This document shows, one piece after another, positions 23,441-31,347 of a stretch of DNA of 41,705 nucleotides; within the stretch, counting starts at the first letter, position 1, and every line of letters begins with the position of its first letter. Both the position numbers and the translations under genes were made by a program. The notes below the pieces were generated by a model. It saw only the letters and a program-made list of their open reading frames with translations. It was not told the DNA's origin and did not search any database. The stretch spans positions 1 through 41,705 of the forward strand of contig JAFTKK010000044.1 of the NCBI GenBank assembly GCA_017453325.1. Reading direction: 5' to 3'. This stretch comes from Clostridia bacterium (GTDB taxonomy: Bacteria > Bacillota > Clostridia > Oscillospirales > CAG-272).

Positions 23441-24391
23441 ATGAACAAGCAACTCCCCATCAAGCTATCCCCCGCCTTCAAGGACTACCTTTGGGGCGGT
23501 GACAGGTTGAAAACCGATTTTGGTAAGCAAAGCGATCTCACGCCCTTAGCGGAGAGCTGGGAGCTTTCCGCCCACCGCGACGGTGAGAGCACCGTGGCCA
23601 CGGGACCGCTTGCGGGCCTTGCGCTCACCTCCTACCTCAAGCAGGTCGGGACAAGTGCGCTCGGCACCGCCGCCGCACGCTTTGACTACTTCCCCATTCT
23701 CATCAAGCTGATCGACGCCAAGGGCGATCTTTCGGTGCAGGTACACCCCGACGATGCCTATGCACTTGCCAACGAGGGCGAATACGGCAAAACCGAGATG
23801 TGGTACATCCTTGATTGCGAGCCGGGCGCCTGCCTTTATTACGGCTTTGCCCGTGACGTGAGCCGCGCGGAATACGAAAATGCTATCAAGGAAAACAGAC
23901 TGACCGAGATCTTAAACCGTGTACCCGTGAAGCGGGGAGACGTGTTCTTCATTCCTGCGGGCACGGTGCACGCCATCGGCGCGGGCATTGTGATCTGTGA
24001 AATTCAGCAAAATTCCAATACCACATACCGCGTATATGACTACGGCAGACGCGACAAAAACGGCAACACGCGTCCGTTGCACGTGGAAAAAGCGCTGGCG
24101 GTTTCCGCGCTCACGGCAGCTCCCGCGCACACCGACACGCCTAACGGCCCCGACGTGCTGCTTGCCGACTGTCCCTACTTTACCGTGCGTCGCCTGCGCG
24201 TGACCGACACCCTTACGCTCACCTGCACCGACGACACCTTTTATTCTCTGATTGTAACAGATGGCCACGGCACGCTGACCATGCACGGCGAGACGCTTGA
24301 CCTCAGCAAGGGTGACAGCATTTTTATTCCCGCACAAAACGGCAGCGCAACGCTGGACGGCACCTGCGAGCTTATTTTCACTCACATTTAA
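23441..24391 (+). CDS. manA: class I mannose-6-phosphate isomerase
   Basis: This 316-residue zinc enzyme interconverts mannose 6-phosphate and fructose 6-phosphate. DYLWGGDRLK is at the start. Zinc ligands lie in LSVQVHPDDAYA, KTEMWYIL, and IPAGTVHAIGAG. EIQQNSNTTYRVYDYGR is the active-site signature. The length fits the short bacterial form. An ATG at 23420 overlaps the araC stop but has no ribosome site; ATG 23441 has AAAGGA 9 bases upstream and is preferred. Placed between araC and a sugar kinase, it probably routes the pathway's phosphorylated hexose to fructose 6-phosphate, and the real substrate may differ from mannose 6-phosphate. Confidence 0.93.
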   Translation: MNKQLPIKLSPAFKDYLWGGDRLKTDFGKQSDLTPLAESWELSAHRDGESTVATGPLAGLALTSYLKQVGTSALGTAAARFDYFPILIKLIDAKGDLSVQVHPDDAYALANEGEYGKTEMWYILDCEPGACLYYGFARDVSRAEYENAIKENRLTEILNRVPVKRGDVFFIPAGTVHAIGAGIVICEIQQNSNTTYRVYDYGRRDKNGNTRPLHVEKALAVSALTAAPAHTDTPNGPDVLLADCPYFTVRRLRVTDTLTLTCTDDTFYSLIVTDGHGTLTMHGETLDLSKGDSIFIPAQNGSATLDGTCELIFTHI

Positions 24392-24405
24392 AAAGGAGAA
24401 CGGAT

Positions 24406-25353
24406 ATGTACATTGGAATTGACCTTGGCGGCACCAACATTGCAGTTGGTCTGGTAGACAAAAACGGCAAAATTCTCGCCACTGACAGCGTCCCGACGCA
24501 CAAGGAGCGCGCCTACATCGAAATCGTGGCAGACATGGCGGCTCTGGCCAAAAAAGTGACGCTTGCGGGCGGCTGCGCACTTGAAGACATCAAGGCTGTG
24601 GGCATCGGCTGTCCCGGCACCATCGACACCGCAAACGGTGTGGTGGTCTACGCCAACAACCTGAAAATGGACCGCGCGCCCGTGGCAGCCGAGTTCCAAA
24701 AACATTGGAACATCCCCGTGTACCTTGAAAACGACGCCAATGCCGCCGCCTTTGGCGAATATCGGATGACGGCCAAGGACACCGACAGCTTTGTGTTTAT
24801 GACGCTCGGCACGGGCGTGGGCGGCGGCATCGTGCTGAACGGCCGCCTCTGGCACGGCTTCAACGGTGCGGGCGCTGAGATCGGCCACACCTCTATCGTC
24901 ATGGACGGCGAGCCCTGCACCTGCGGCATGCGCGGCTGCCTTGAAAGCTATGCCTCCGTAACGGCGCTGATCAAGCAGACGAAAGAAGCTATGGAAGCCC
25001 ACCCCGACTCCGCCATGCACGAATGGGTCGCCAAAAAGGGCAAGATCTCCGGCCGAACCGCCTTTGAGTGCGCAAAGGCAGGCGACGCGGCGGCTACCGC
25101 CGTGCGCGACCGCTATATCCGCTACGTGGCAGAGGGTGTCAATAACCTCATCAATATTCTGCAGCCTGCGGTCTTTGCCATCGGTGGCGGCATCAGCAAA
25201 GAGGGCGACACGCTCCTTGTACCCATCAGGGAGTTTGTCGCAAAATACAACTACAACAAGCACATGCCCAAAACCGATATCCGCATCGCCACGCTCTTCA
25301 ATGATGCGGGCATTATCGGCGCCGCCTTTGCTGCGATGGCGGAGCAGCCCTAA
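24406..25353 (+). CDS. ROK-family sugar kinase (glucokinase-like)
   Basis: This 315-residue cytosolic kinase phosphorylates a hexose with ATP. GIDLGGTNIAVGLVD is the phosphate-binding loop. LENDANAAAFGEY carries the catalytic Asp. GTGVGGGIVLNG and GAGAEIGHTSI surround the sugar and zinc site. The ROK zinc motif is CTCGMRGCLE, and IGGGISKEGD is the C-terminal ATP motif. It is closest in pattern to glucokinase-type ROK enzymes. It lies 14 bp after manA with AAGGAG 8 bases before ATG 24406. Its partner genes suggest it phosphorylates the free hexose released by the AraC-controlled pathway. Confidence 0.93.
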   Translation: MYIGIDLGGTNIAVGLVDKNGKILATDSVPTHKERAYIEIVADMAALAKKVTLAGGCALEDIKAVGIGCPGTIDTANGVVVYANNLKMDRAPVAAEFQKHWNIPVYLENDANAAAFGEYRMTAKDTDSFVFMTLGTGVGGGIVLNGRLWHGFNGAGAEIGHTSIVMDGEPCTCGMRGCLESYASVTALIKQTKEAMEAHPDSAMHEWVAKKGKISGRTAFECAKAGDAAATAVRDRYIRYVAEGVNNLINILQPAVFAIGGGISKEGDTLLVPIREFVAKYNYNKHMPKTDIRIATLFNDAGIIGAAFAAMAEQP

Positions 25354-25464
25354 AGCCCCTATGGTTTTTGTTTGGCGGCTAAACAGCGCCATTTTTACTC
25401 GTTTAACGGGTAAAAAACACAAATTCCCGGCGTGAAAAAGCCTACCTTTTCCTTTTTGACGCGA

Positions 25465-25504
25465 AGAGGGTGTCTCAAATTGTAATTTGAGACACCCTCT
25501 TTCA
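25465..25504. terminator. terminator between ROK kinase and spoIIR
   Basis: A 17-bp perfect stem AGAGGGTGTCTCAAATT and its complement flank GT, followed by TTTCATTT. The core is shared with the hairpin at 26213-26258 on the other side of spoIIR. Confidence 0.8.
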
Positions 25505-25513
25505 TTTACCCAT

Positions 25514-26119
25514 TCAATCAAACAACTGCTCTGCCACCTCAAGAATTTTGAAGCGCAGCCGATATTTGGTATTGTCGCTGTCGGTAATAATGCGATATTG
25601 CTCTTCGCTAAGGCCCGCCGCCAAAAAGGTTTCCTCCGCCTCGGCCTTGGTGGTGGCAGCGGAAAGGCAAAGGGGCGGGAAAAGCACACACCACCAGTTT
25701 TGCCCCGCAGCCTCACCGATCATGACGCGCAAGGAGAGATATTCGCCCGCAGGAAATGCGAGATCTTCATACACACGCGTGGGGTAATCCTCCTCCCCAA
25801 GCGACACCGCAACCACATCCTTGCTTCCGTTTTTGCGCACAGTATCCTCGGCAACGGTGCGGATTTTTTCAATGTTTGCCTCTAAAACCGCCTCTGCCTC
25901 CTCACGCGTGCTTGCCTCCCTCAGCAGCGCTCCTGTCTCCTCTAAAACGGCGTCTCTCACTTTAAGCTTTAAGGCTTGATCGCCCTCACTATCCGAATTT
26001 GCGAGCACGTGCAGGCGTATGACGCTGTCATAGATCTCCTCCTCGCCGTGAATGGGTAATATGGCAAATGCGGCAACAAGCAGCAGCGCCGCCAACATAA
26101 ATCCAAGCGTTCTTTTCAT
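25514..26119 (-). CDS. spoIIR: stage II sporulation protein R
   Basis: This 201-residue secreted protein is made in the forespore and triggers SpoIIGA to process pro-sigma-E in the mother cell. It has an N-terminal signal segment (residues 1-24, KRTLGFMLAALLLVAAFAIL). IRLHVLANSDSEGDQALKLK followed by VRDAVL is the family signature, and GQNWWCVLFPPLCL lies near the C-terminus. The start is ATG 26117-26119 with AAAGGAGAG 7 bases upstream; the longer frame is rejected. It shows that the host makes, or descends from makers of, endospores. It is monocistronic between two related terminators. Confidence 0.93.
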   Translation of the reverse strand: MKRTLGFMLAALLLVAAFAILPIHGEEEIYDSVIRLHVLANSDSEGDQALKLKVRDAVLEETGALLREASTREEAEAVLEANIEKIRTVAEDTVRKNGSKDVVAVSLGEEDYPTRVYEDLAFPAGEYLSLRVMIGEAAGQNWWCVLFPPLCLSAATTKAEAEETFLAAGLSEEQYRIITDSDNTKYRLRFKILEVAEQLFD

Positions 26120-26152
26120 AAAAAGGCTCTCCTTTATTTTCTTGATACGACA

Positions 26153-26181
26153 AGGATACCCCATTCGAGCGCATTTTATAC
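26153..26181 (-). promoter_or_regulatory. possible sigma-F promoter of spoIIR
   Basis: GTATA (26177-26181), 15-bp spacer, GGGTATCCT (26153-26161) on the minus strand, close to the sigma-F/G pattern GYWTA / GGnnAnAnT with one mismatch in the -10. spoIIR is a known sigma-F gene, which supports this reading. Confidence 0.45.
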
Positions 26182-26212
26182 GAAAAAAGGAAATTTTTCC
26201 CTGGGTTGGTGT

Positions 26213-26258
26213 AAAAAAGCGGGTGTCTCAAATTACAATTTGAGACACCCGCTTTTTT
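26213..26258. terminator. bidirectional terminator upstream of spoIIR
   Basis: A 16-bp stem GCGGGTGTCTCAAATT and its complement (26219-26234 with 26237-26252) is flanked by AAAAAA and TTTTTT. It ends the dxs operon on the minus strand. Confidence 0.88.
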
Positions 26259-26264
26259 ACGGTC

Positions 26265-26891
26265 TTACTCCTCTTTTACCGCAATCAAATCCTTCGCGTA
26301 AGGCAAGGACATGATCCAATCGCACAGTGTGTGCCATTCGGCCAGCTTGTGCGTGCGGCGGGCGTAATAAATATTGATCAGATTTTCATAATTCAGCGTT
26401 ACAGTGCGCATTTGGTTAAAGGAGGAAGGCAGCAGCTGGATCATGTTGTGCCAGGCCTGCTTATCCGCCTTGTCGGCCACAAATTTTACACGCTCGGCCT
26501 CAAGATAGGAGATCAGCGCGTCAAGAGCCGCGAGCCCCCCCTCATCCAGTCTGTCATGCGAAAAGTCCTCACGAGAAAAGGCTTTGGCATGGATCTTATG
26601 CATCGTAGAAGTGGAGTTCGCCACCGTGCCGACCTTGTAGGTATCAAATTCCTTCCACCAATAAAGCGGTGCGGTAATATCTACCGAAACGAAGATCTGA
26701 CGCAAAAATTTGCGGTGGTCGCTGCCTGCGTGCGCGAGGCGCTTGGCCAGGTCAAGGTCGTTTTCGCCAAATACGAACTGTCCGGCCTCATCAAATCCGC
26801 TGTCCATACGCGCCCAGCTGTTCATCGGGTTGCGCGCGCCGCGCATGGCGTTATCAAAATTCATCACCGAGGTGCGTTCAATCAAGATCAT
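26265..26891 (-). CDS. conserved protein with distant ThyX resemblance
   Basis: This 208-residue cytosolic protein. HRKFLRQIFVSVDITAPLYW followed by WKEFDTYKVGTVANSTSTMHKI recalls the layout of FAD-dependent thymidylate synthase ThyX (hydrophobic strand, aromatic/basic turn, then a Ser/Thr-rich loop). The ThyX motif RHR..S.NE.S.R is not present, so it cannot be called a thymidylate synthase. I recall similar proteins as widespread in Clostridia and their phages, but have no assigned function for them. The start is ATG 26889-26891 with GGAG 9 bases upstream, three bases after the dxs stop, so it is in the dxs operon. Confidence 0.7.
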   Translation of the reverse strand: MILIERTSVMNFDNAMRGARNPMNSWARMDSGFDEAGQFVFGENDLDLAKRLAHAGSDHRKFLRQIFVSVDITAPLYWWKEFDTYKVGTVANSTSTMHKIHAKAFSREDFSHDRLDEGGLAALDALISYLEAERVKFVADKADKQAWHNMIQLLPSSFNQMRTVTLNYENLINIYYARRTHKLAEWHTLCDWIMSLPYAKDLIAVKEE

Positions 26892-26894
26892 AGG

Positions 26895-28805
26895 TCACGT
26901 CTCCTTTTTGCTTGTTTTTATCAGTTCCAGCACCGCCACCGAAAGCGCGGCGGCATCCACACCGGCTGCCTGCCATACACTCTCGCCCGCACGCGGCGTG
27001 GCAAAAGCGTTTTCAGCGGCCAAAATGCGAGTGGGTCGAGAGAAAAGCGCGCCCTGCTCATCAAGAGCCGCCGCAAGGCCTTCGCCAAAGCCGCCGACGC
27101 GTATCTCCTCCTCATAAAACAGGACCGCATCACCCGCCAAAAGCGGTTCGACCTCGCGCGCAAGAGCTGCATAGGGAGCAATGTACTCGGCCAGCAGCAC
27201 GCGCACCGCAATACCACTCTCAAGGAGGGCAGCGGCCGTACGGAGCGCTTCTGCCGCGATCCTGCCGTGCGTCACAACGGTGACCTGCGGGCAGCTTGCG
27301 CTATCAAACACGCGTACCGCTGGGGCCGCGAGCTCGTCTTGCCCGTCGGGATAAAATGCGGCAAGCAGGGCGGGCTGCTCTGCACCGCAGGGATAGCGGA
27401 TCGCGGTCACACCGTCCGTTTCCTTCGCCGCACGCAGCGAGGCGGCAATACCCACACTTGTCACGGGGGTAAAGATCCGCACATCGGGTATGGCGGAAAG
27501 CAACGAAACGTCAAATACGCCATGGTGAGTAGCACCGTCGGCGGCATTGAAACCCGCGCGGTCAAGTGCAAAAATAACGGGCAGACCCTGCAGCGCAACA
27601 TCGTGCACCAGGTTATCGTAGGCGCGCTGTAAAAAGGTAGAATACAGGGCTACCACGGGGCGCTTACCGCCCGCTGCCAAGCCTGCGGCAAAGGTAACAG
27701 CATGCCCCTCGGCAATGCCGACGTCGAAAAAGCGCTTCGGATACTGCGCACGGAAGGGCTCGAGACCCGTGCCGTGGCTCATGGCAGCCGTGATCGCGCA
27801 AATGCGCTCATCCTCGGCCGCAAGGCGGCAAAGCGCGTCACCAAACGAGGTGGAAAAGGTTTCTCCGCTGCGCTTTTCTCCGCGAGGTGGGAGGCCGTGA
27901 TAGAGATCGGGGTTTGCCTCCGCCTCCGCGTCCCCCTTCCCCTTTTGGGTTTTTACGTGCAGGATCACGCTGGAGCTCAGCTTTTTGGCATATTCAAGAG
28001 AAGCAATCAAGCCCTCGATATCGTTGCCGTCGATCGGCCCGTGATAACGAATGCCCATGTGCTCAAACAAATTTTCCCGATAGACAAGGTGCTTGATGCG
28101 CTTCTTGATCCACCGAAGAAAACGGTAAATCGGTCGCCCGATCAGCGGCAAGCGTGAAAGTGTATGCGCGGTAAAGGCCTTGGCACGCAGATATTTGCGA
28201 GAGGAGCGAATGCGGAAAAGATGCTCGGCGAGGTGACCCGTGTTCGGCGAGATCGACATTTCGTTTTCGTTGATGATAATCACGAGTTTCAGGTTCCGAC
28301 GGCAGTTGTTGAGCCCCTCGTAGGCAAGTCCGCCCGTCAGGGCCCCGTCACCGACCACGGCCACGGTATAGGCGTCATTTCCCGAAAGAAGATCGGCCTC
28401 GGCCATACCGATGGCGGCGGAAACCGCCGTTGAGCTGTGACCTGCGCCAAAGGCATCGTGCTCACTCTCACGGCGCTTGGTAAAGCCCGAAAGACCACCC
28501 GGTTGGCGCAACGTATCAAATTTCTCCTTGCGCCCGGTAAACAGCTTGTGCACGTAGCTTTGATGCCCCACATCAAAGATCACATGATCCTTGGGTGTGC
28601 TGAACACGCGGTGTATGGCCATGGTCAGCTCCACCACACCGAGATTAGAGGCAAGATGTCCCCCATTCTCACGCACACGGTAGGAAAGATAGCGCCGCAC
28701 CTCTGCGGCAAGCATGGGCAGCTCCTTGGCAGGCAACGCCTTCAGATCATCGGGAGAGTTGATTTGATTTAATAGCTTGTATCCGTCAAAGCGTTCCGTT
28801 TTCAC
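26895..28805 (-). CDS. dxs: 1-deoxy-D-xylulose-5-phosphate synthase
   Basis: This 636-residue thiamine-diphosphate enzyme makes DXP from pyruvate and glyceraldehyde 3-phosphate, the entry to the MEP isoprenoid pathway and to thiamine and pyridoxal. HLASNLGVVELTMAIH and DVGHQSYVHKL are the N-terminal histidine motifs. GDGALTGGLAYEGLNN through NENEMSISPN binds thiamine diphosphate and magnesium. FDVGIAEGHAVTFAAGLA has the catalytic Glu, and DRAGFNAADGATHHGVFD is a variant of the usual DRAG..GADG.THHG. Length is typical. The start is GTG 28803-28805 with AAAGGGGG 5 bases before it. It is divergent from pnuC. Confidence 0.96.
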   Translation of the reverse strand: MKTERFDGYKLLNQINSPDDLKALPAKELPMLAAEVRRYLSYRVRENGGHLASNLGVVELTMAIHRVFSTPKDHVIFDVGHQSYVHKLFTGRKEKFDTLRQPGGLSGFTKRRESEHDAFGAGHSSTAVSAAIGMAEADLLSGNDAYTVAVVGDGALTGGLAYEGLNNCRRNLKLVIIINENEMSISPNTGHLAEHLFRIRSSRKYLRAKAFTAHTLSRLPLIGRPIYRFLRWIKKRIKHLVYRENLFEHMGIRYHGPIDGNDIEGLIASLEYAKKLSSSVILHVKTQKGKGDAEAEANPDLYHGLPPRGEKRSGETFSTSFGDALCRLAAEDERICAITAAMSHGTGLEPFRAQYPKRFFDVGIAEGHAVTFAAGLAAGGKRPVVALYSTFLQRAYDNLVHDVALQGLPVIFALDRAGFNAADGATHHGVFDVSLLSAIPDVRIFTPVTSVGIAASLRAAKETDGVTAIRYPCGAEQPALLAAFYPDGQDELAAPAVRVFDSASCPQVTVVTHGRIAAEALRTAAALLESGIAVRVLLAEYIAPYAALAREVEPLLAGDAVLFYEEEIRVGGFGEGLAAALDEQGALFSRPTRILAAENAFATPRAGESVWQAAGVDAAALSVAVLELIKTSKKET

Positions 28806-28851
28806 CGCCCCCTTTCTCGCACCGCAGCGTCAATTTGATAGTATACATATA

Positions 28852-28879
28852 AGTATACCACAAAAAAAGAGTTTTGCAA
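28852..28879 (-). promoter_or_regulatory. probable dxs promoter
   Basis: TTGCAA (28874-28879), 16-bp spacer, TATACT (28852-28857) on the minus strand. Confidence 0.55.
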
Positions 28880-28907
28880 AGCCCCTTTTATAAAGTTTAA
28901 AAATAAC

Positions 28908-28936
28908 TTGACAACGAACGCCGCCCGTGCTATAAT
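28908..28936 (+). promoter_or_regulatory. pnuC promoter
   Basis: TTGACA (28908-28913), 17-bp spacer, TATAAT (28931-28936) on the plus strand, perfect consensus. The leader is about 100 nt. Confidence 0.88.
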
Positions 28937-28954
28937 CGTTTTGTAAATATAAAA

Positions 28955-29041
28955 CTGCCACCGGGTAGTGTAATGCCAAGGCATTCGCCAGTACATCGTT
29001 AGGTCATGGAAGATGTACGCGAGTGCTTCTTTTTTTGGAGG
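28955..29041 (+). promoter_or_regulatory. structured pnuC leader, candidate NAD+-II (pnuC motif) riboswitch
   Basis: Between the promoter and pnuC the RNA can form AATGCC/GGCATT (28972-28985) and a 7-bp stem GTACATC/GATGTAC (about 28991-28997 with 29012-29018) around a 14-base loop. A T-run and the GGAGG ribosome site follow. Position in front of pnuC and compact stems ending at the ribosome site are what the NAD+-II riboswitch shows. I have not matched the conserved bases, so the class is a guess. Confidence 0.45.
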
Positions 29042-29046
29042 AAACT

Positions 29047-29742
29047 GTGCTGAAAATCCGTCAAGCGTTTCAAAATCTTACCAAATTTGAGCTGGTGCTG
29101 TGGCTTTGCTCGATGCTGGTGAGCACCGCCTCGTTTCTCCTTTCACCCGAAAGAGACCTGCTTGCGCTTCTCACCTCGCTCATCGGCTTTACCGCCCTGA
29201 TTTTCATTGCCAAGGGCTATGTGCTGGGGCAGGTGCTTGTCCTGATCTTTGCCACCTGCTACGGCGTGATCTCTTATCGCTTTGCCTATTACGGCGAGGT
29301 GCTTACCTACCTTGGCATGAGCGCGCCCGTGGCGGTTTTTGCCATCATCTCTTGGGCCAAAAACCCTTACCGCGAAACGGCCGAGGTAAAAGTTCGCCAA
29401 ATGCGCCGCAGGGACTTTTTCTATCTTTCCCTGCTGACGGCAGCCGTTACCGTCCTTTTCCACTTCCTGCTGGCCGCCCTCGGCACGGCAAACCTTGCGG
29501 TAAGTACGGTATCGGTCGCCACCAGCTTTTTTGCCGCATCTCTGACCTTTTTGCGCAGCCCCTACTACGCGCTCGGCTACACCGCCAACGACGTGGTGCT
29601 GATCGTCTTGTGGGTGCTGGCTTCCATCAAGGATATCTCAAGCCTGCCGATGGTGGCCTGCTTCGTGATGTTTCTCGCCAACGACCTATATGGCTTTTAT
29701 AACTGGCTGCGCATACAAAAAAAGCAGCGCGCCGGGCTATAA
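29047..29742 (+). CDS. pnuC: nicotinamide riboside transporter PnuC
   Basis: This 231-residue membrane protein has seven or eight hydrophobic segments. The C-terminal third carries GYTANDVVLIVLWVLASIKD followed by CFVMFLANDLYGFYNWLRIQ, the PnuC substrate-site signature (W...N and the NDLYGF.NW block). It imports nicotinamide riboside by facilitated diffusion as an NAD precursor. The start is GTG 29047 with GGAGG 5 bases upstream; an earlier in-frame GTG at 29023 has no ribosome site and lies in the structured leader. It is a single-gene unit ending at a terminator. Confidence 0.93.
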   Translation: MLKIRQAFQNLTKFELVLWLCSMLVSTASFLLSPERDLLALLTSLIGFTALIFIAKGYVLGQVLVLIFATCYGVISYRFAYYGEVLTYLGMSAPVAVFAIISWAKNPYRETAEVKVRQMRRRDFFYLSLLTAAVTVLFHFLLAALGTANLAVSTVSVATSFFAASLTFLRSPYYALGYTANDVVLIVLWVLASIKDISSLPMVACFVMFLANDLYGFYNWLRIQKKQRAGL

Positions 29743-29746
29743 AGAC

Positions 29747-29781
29747 ACGGCACCGTGCCCTCGGGCACGGTGCCGTTTTTT
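29747..29781. terminator. terminator between pnuC and the tryptophanase-like gene
   Basis: A 14-bp stem ACGGCACCGTGCCC and its complement flank TC, followed by TTTTTATT. The core is repeated at 32249-32287. Confidence 0.88.
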
Positions 29782-29782
29782 A

Positions 29783-31231
29783 TTATTGATCCTCTCCAAA
29801 ATCCTTCACGTATGCCTCAAGCAGCTTTTCGGGCCAATCGGAAACAGGCTCCAGCTTACCCGTAAAGAAGCGCAGCGTTTTCGGCTCATGAACAAAGCGC
29901 AAACCGCCGACAAGGTGTCTGTGGTCGTAGAGCCATTTGACGCGGTCGATCACGTACTCGGTCTGCGAAAGCGTAAAGACGCGGCGCGGGAACGCAAGGC
30001 GCACCATTTCCACCGAGGCAATATGCTCGGTGCCATCGGGATTGCGCTCCTCGGAAAGCGTGCCGCGCTCCATGCCGCGAATACCGCCGCAAAGGTAAAG
30101 CGCCGCCACCAGCGAGCCTGCCGGGTATTGCTCCGAGGGGATGTGAGATACGACCTGACGCGCATCAATATGTGCGCCGAGACCGCCGCCGGGCGTGATC
30201 ATCGGCACGCCAAGAGCATCAAGCTCCTTCACGCAATGCCCGATAAACTGCGGCCCCTGGGAGATAATATCAAGATCCATCGTCTCCTCAAAGCCGATGA
30301 TCATGGCTTCCATCTCCTTAACGGACATACCGCCGTAGGTCAAAAAGCCCTCGAACATCGTGATGTAGTCCTCCATCTCATGGAAAAGCACTTCGTCGCG
30401 CACCAGAATACCGCCGCCGCGACCAAAGCCGAATTTTCTGCCCGAGAAGTAGATCACATCGAAAAGATCGGCGATCATACGCGTGATCTCGCGGATCGAC
30501 TTATCCTTCATGCCCTCCTCGCGCACCTTGATAAAGTAAAGGTTATCCTGCAAAAGCGAGGCATCCAGCACAGTCAAAATACCGTGCTTTTTAGCAAGCT
30601 CGGTGGCGGCCTTCATGTTTTCATAAGAGATGGGCTGACCGCCGATCAGGTTGGTTCCTGCCTCGATACGCATGTAGGCCACGTTATCGGCGCCCTCCTT
30701 TTCGATGCAGGCGGCTACCTTATCAAGATCGATATTACCCTTGAAGGGCAGATTGCTCTTGGGAATAAGCCCCTCATCCTTCACCAGCTCCTCCACGTGG
30801 CCGCCAATGCGCGTGACGTGTGCCTTTGAGGTGGTAAAATGGTAGTTCATGATCACGCAATTGCCGGGCTTCACAAAATGCTGTGCAATAATATGCTCGC
30901 ATGCGCGACCCTGATGGGTGGGAAGCAAATGCTGAATGCCGAAGAGCTCCTCAAGCTTATCGCGCATACGGTAGAAGGTCTCGCTGCCCGCGTACGCATC
31001 ATCGGCACGCAGCATGGCAGACTGCATATTGTCACTCATGGCGTTCACGCCCGAGTCGGTCAGCATATCCATAAAGATATCACCGTTATGAAGCATAAAG
31101 GTGTTAAAGCCCGCCTCCTTCATTTTGGCAAGGCGCTCTGCTGCGGGCAGCAGATTCAGCTTTTGTACGATCTTGACCTTGTGCATTTCCATGGGCACGG
31201 GTTGGCGATTGTAAAATTTGATTTCAGGCAT
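29783..31231 (-). CDS. tryptophanase/tyrosine phenol-lyase family PLP enzyme
   Basis: This 482-residue cytosolic beta-eliminating lyase. Members split tryptophan, tyrosine or similar amino acids to pyruvate, ammonia and the side-chain product. NTFMLHNGDIFMDMLTDSGV, LPTHQGRACEHIIA (phosphate-site loop), YMRIEAGTNLIGGQPIS and VLDASLLQDN are family blocks. The PLP lysine is Lys266 in FSGRKFGFGRGGGIL. Known tryptophanase and tyrosine phenol-lyase have KKD followed by an M/L-V-(N/P) turn there, so this is a divergent branch and its substrate is open. The start is ATG 31229-31231 with AAGGAG 8 bases upstream. It is divergent from a LysR regulator that probably controls it. Confidence 0.87.
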   Translation of the reverse strand: MPEIKFYNRQPVPMEMHKVKIVQKLNLLPAAERLAKMKEAGFNTFMLHNGDIFMDMLTDSGVNAMSDNMQSAMLRADDAYAGSETFYRMRDKLEELFGIQHLLPTHQGRACEHIIAQHFVKPGNCVIMNYHFTTSKAHVTRIGGHVEELVKDEGLIPKSNLPFKGNIDLDKVAACIEKEGADNVAYMRIEAGTNLIGGQPISYENMKAATELAKKHGILTVLDASLLQDNLYFIKVREEGMKDKSIREITRMIADLFDVIYFSGRKFGFGRGGGILVRDEVLFHEMEDYITMFEGFLTYGGMSVKEMEAMIIGFEETMDLDIISQGPQFIGHCVKELDALGVPMITPGGGLGAHIDARQVVSHIPSEQYPAGSLVAALYLCGGIRGMERGTLSEERNPDGTEHIASVEMVRLAFPRRVFTLSQTEYVIDRVKWLYDHRHLVGGLRFVHEPKTLRFFTGKLEPVSDWPEKLLEAYVKDFGEDQ

Positions 31232-31268
31232 CTTTTTTTCTCCTTGGGGTTGCTTTTCGTTGTAATGT

Positions 31269-31297
31269 ATTATATAATAGAACTCACGATTAGTCAA
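31269..31297 (-). promoter_or_regulatory. promoter of the tryptophanase-like gene
   Basis: TTGACT (31292-31297), 17-bp spacer, TATAAT (31269-31274) on the minus strand. Confidence 0.8.
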
Positions 31298-31318
31298 ACG
31301 AGAGTTTTCAATGTTTGC

Positions 31319-31335
31319 CATCGAAATTTTCGATG
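31319..31335. promoter_or_regulatory. inverted repeat before lysR
   Basis: CATCGAAA and its exact complement flank one T, 12 bp before the LysR start codon and 22 bp upstream of the divergent -35 box. It is a candidate LysR binding site, though it lacks the strict T-N11-A form. Confidence 0.4.
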
Positions 31336-31347
31336 TTGGAGGACCGC

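Noticed and set aside
25465-26258. spoIIR flanked by inverted repeats as a transposon
   Set aside because: The flanking repeats are self-complementary terminators with T-runs placed correctly for the neighbouring genes; no transposase or target duplication is visible.
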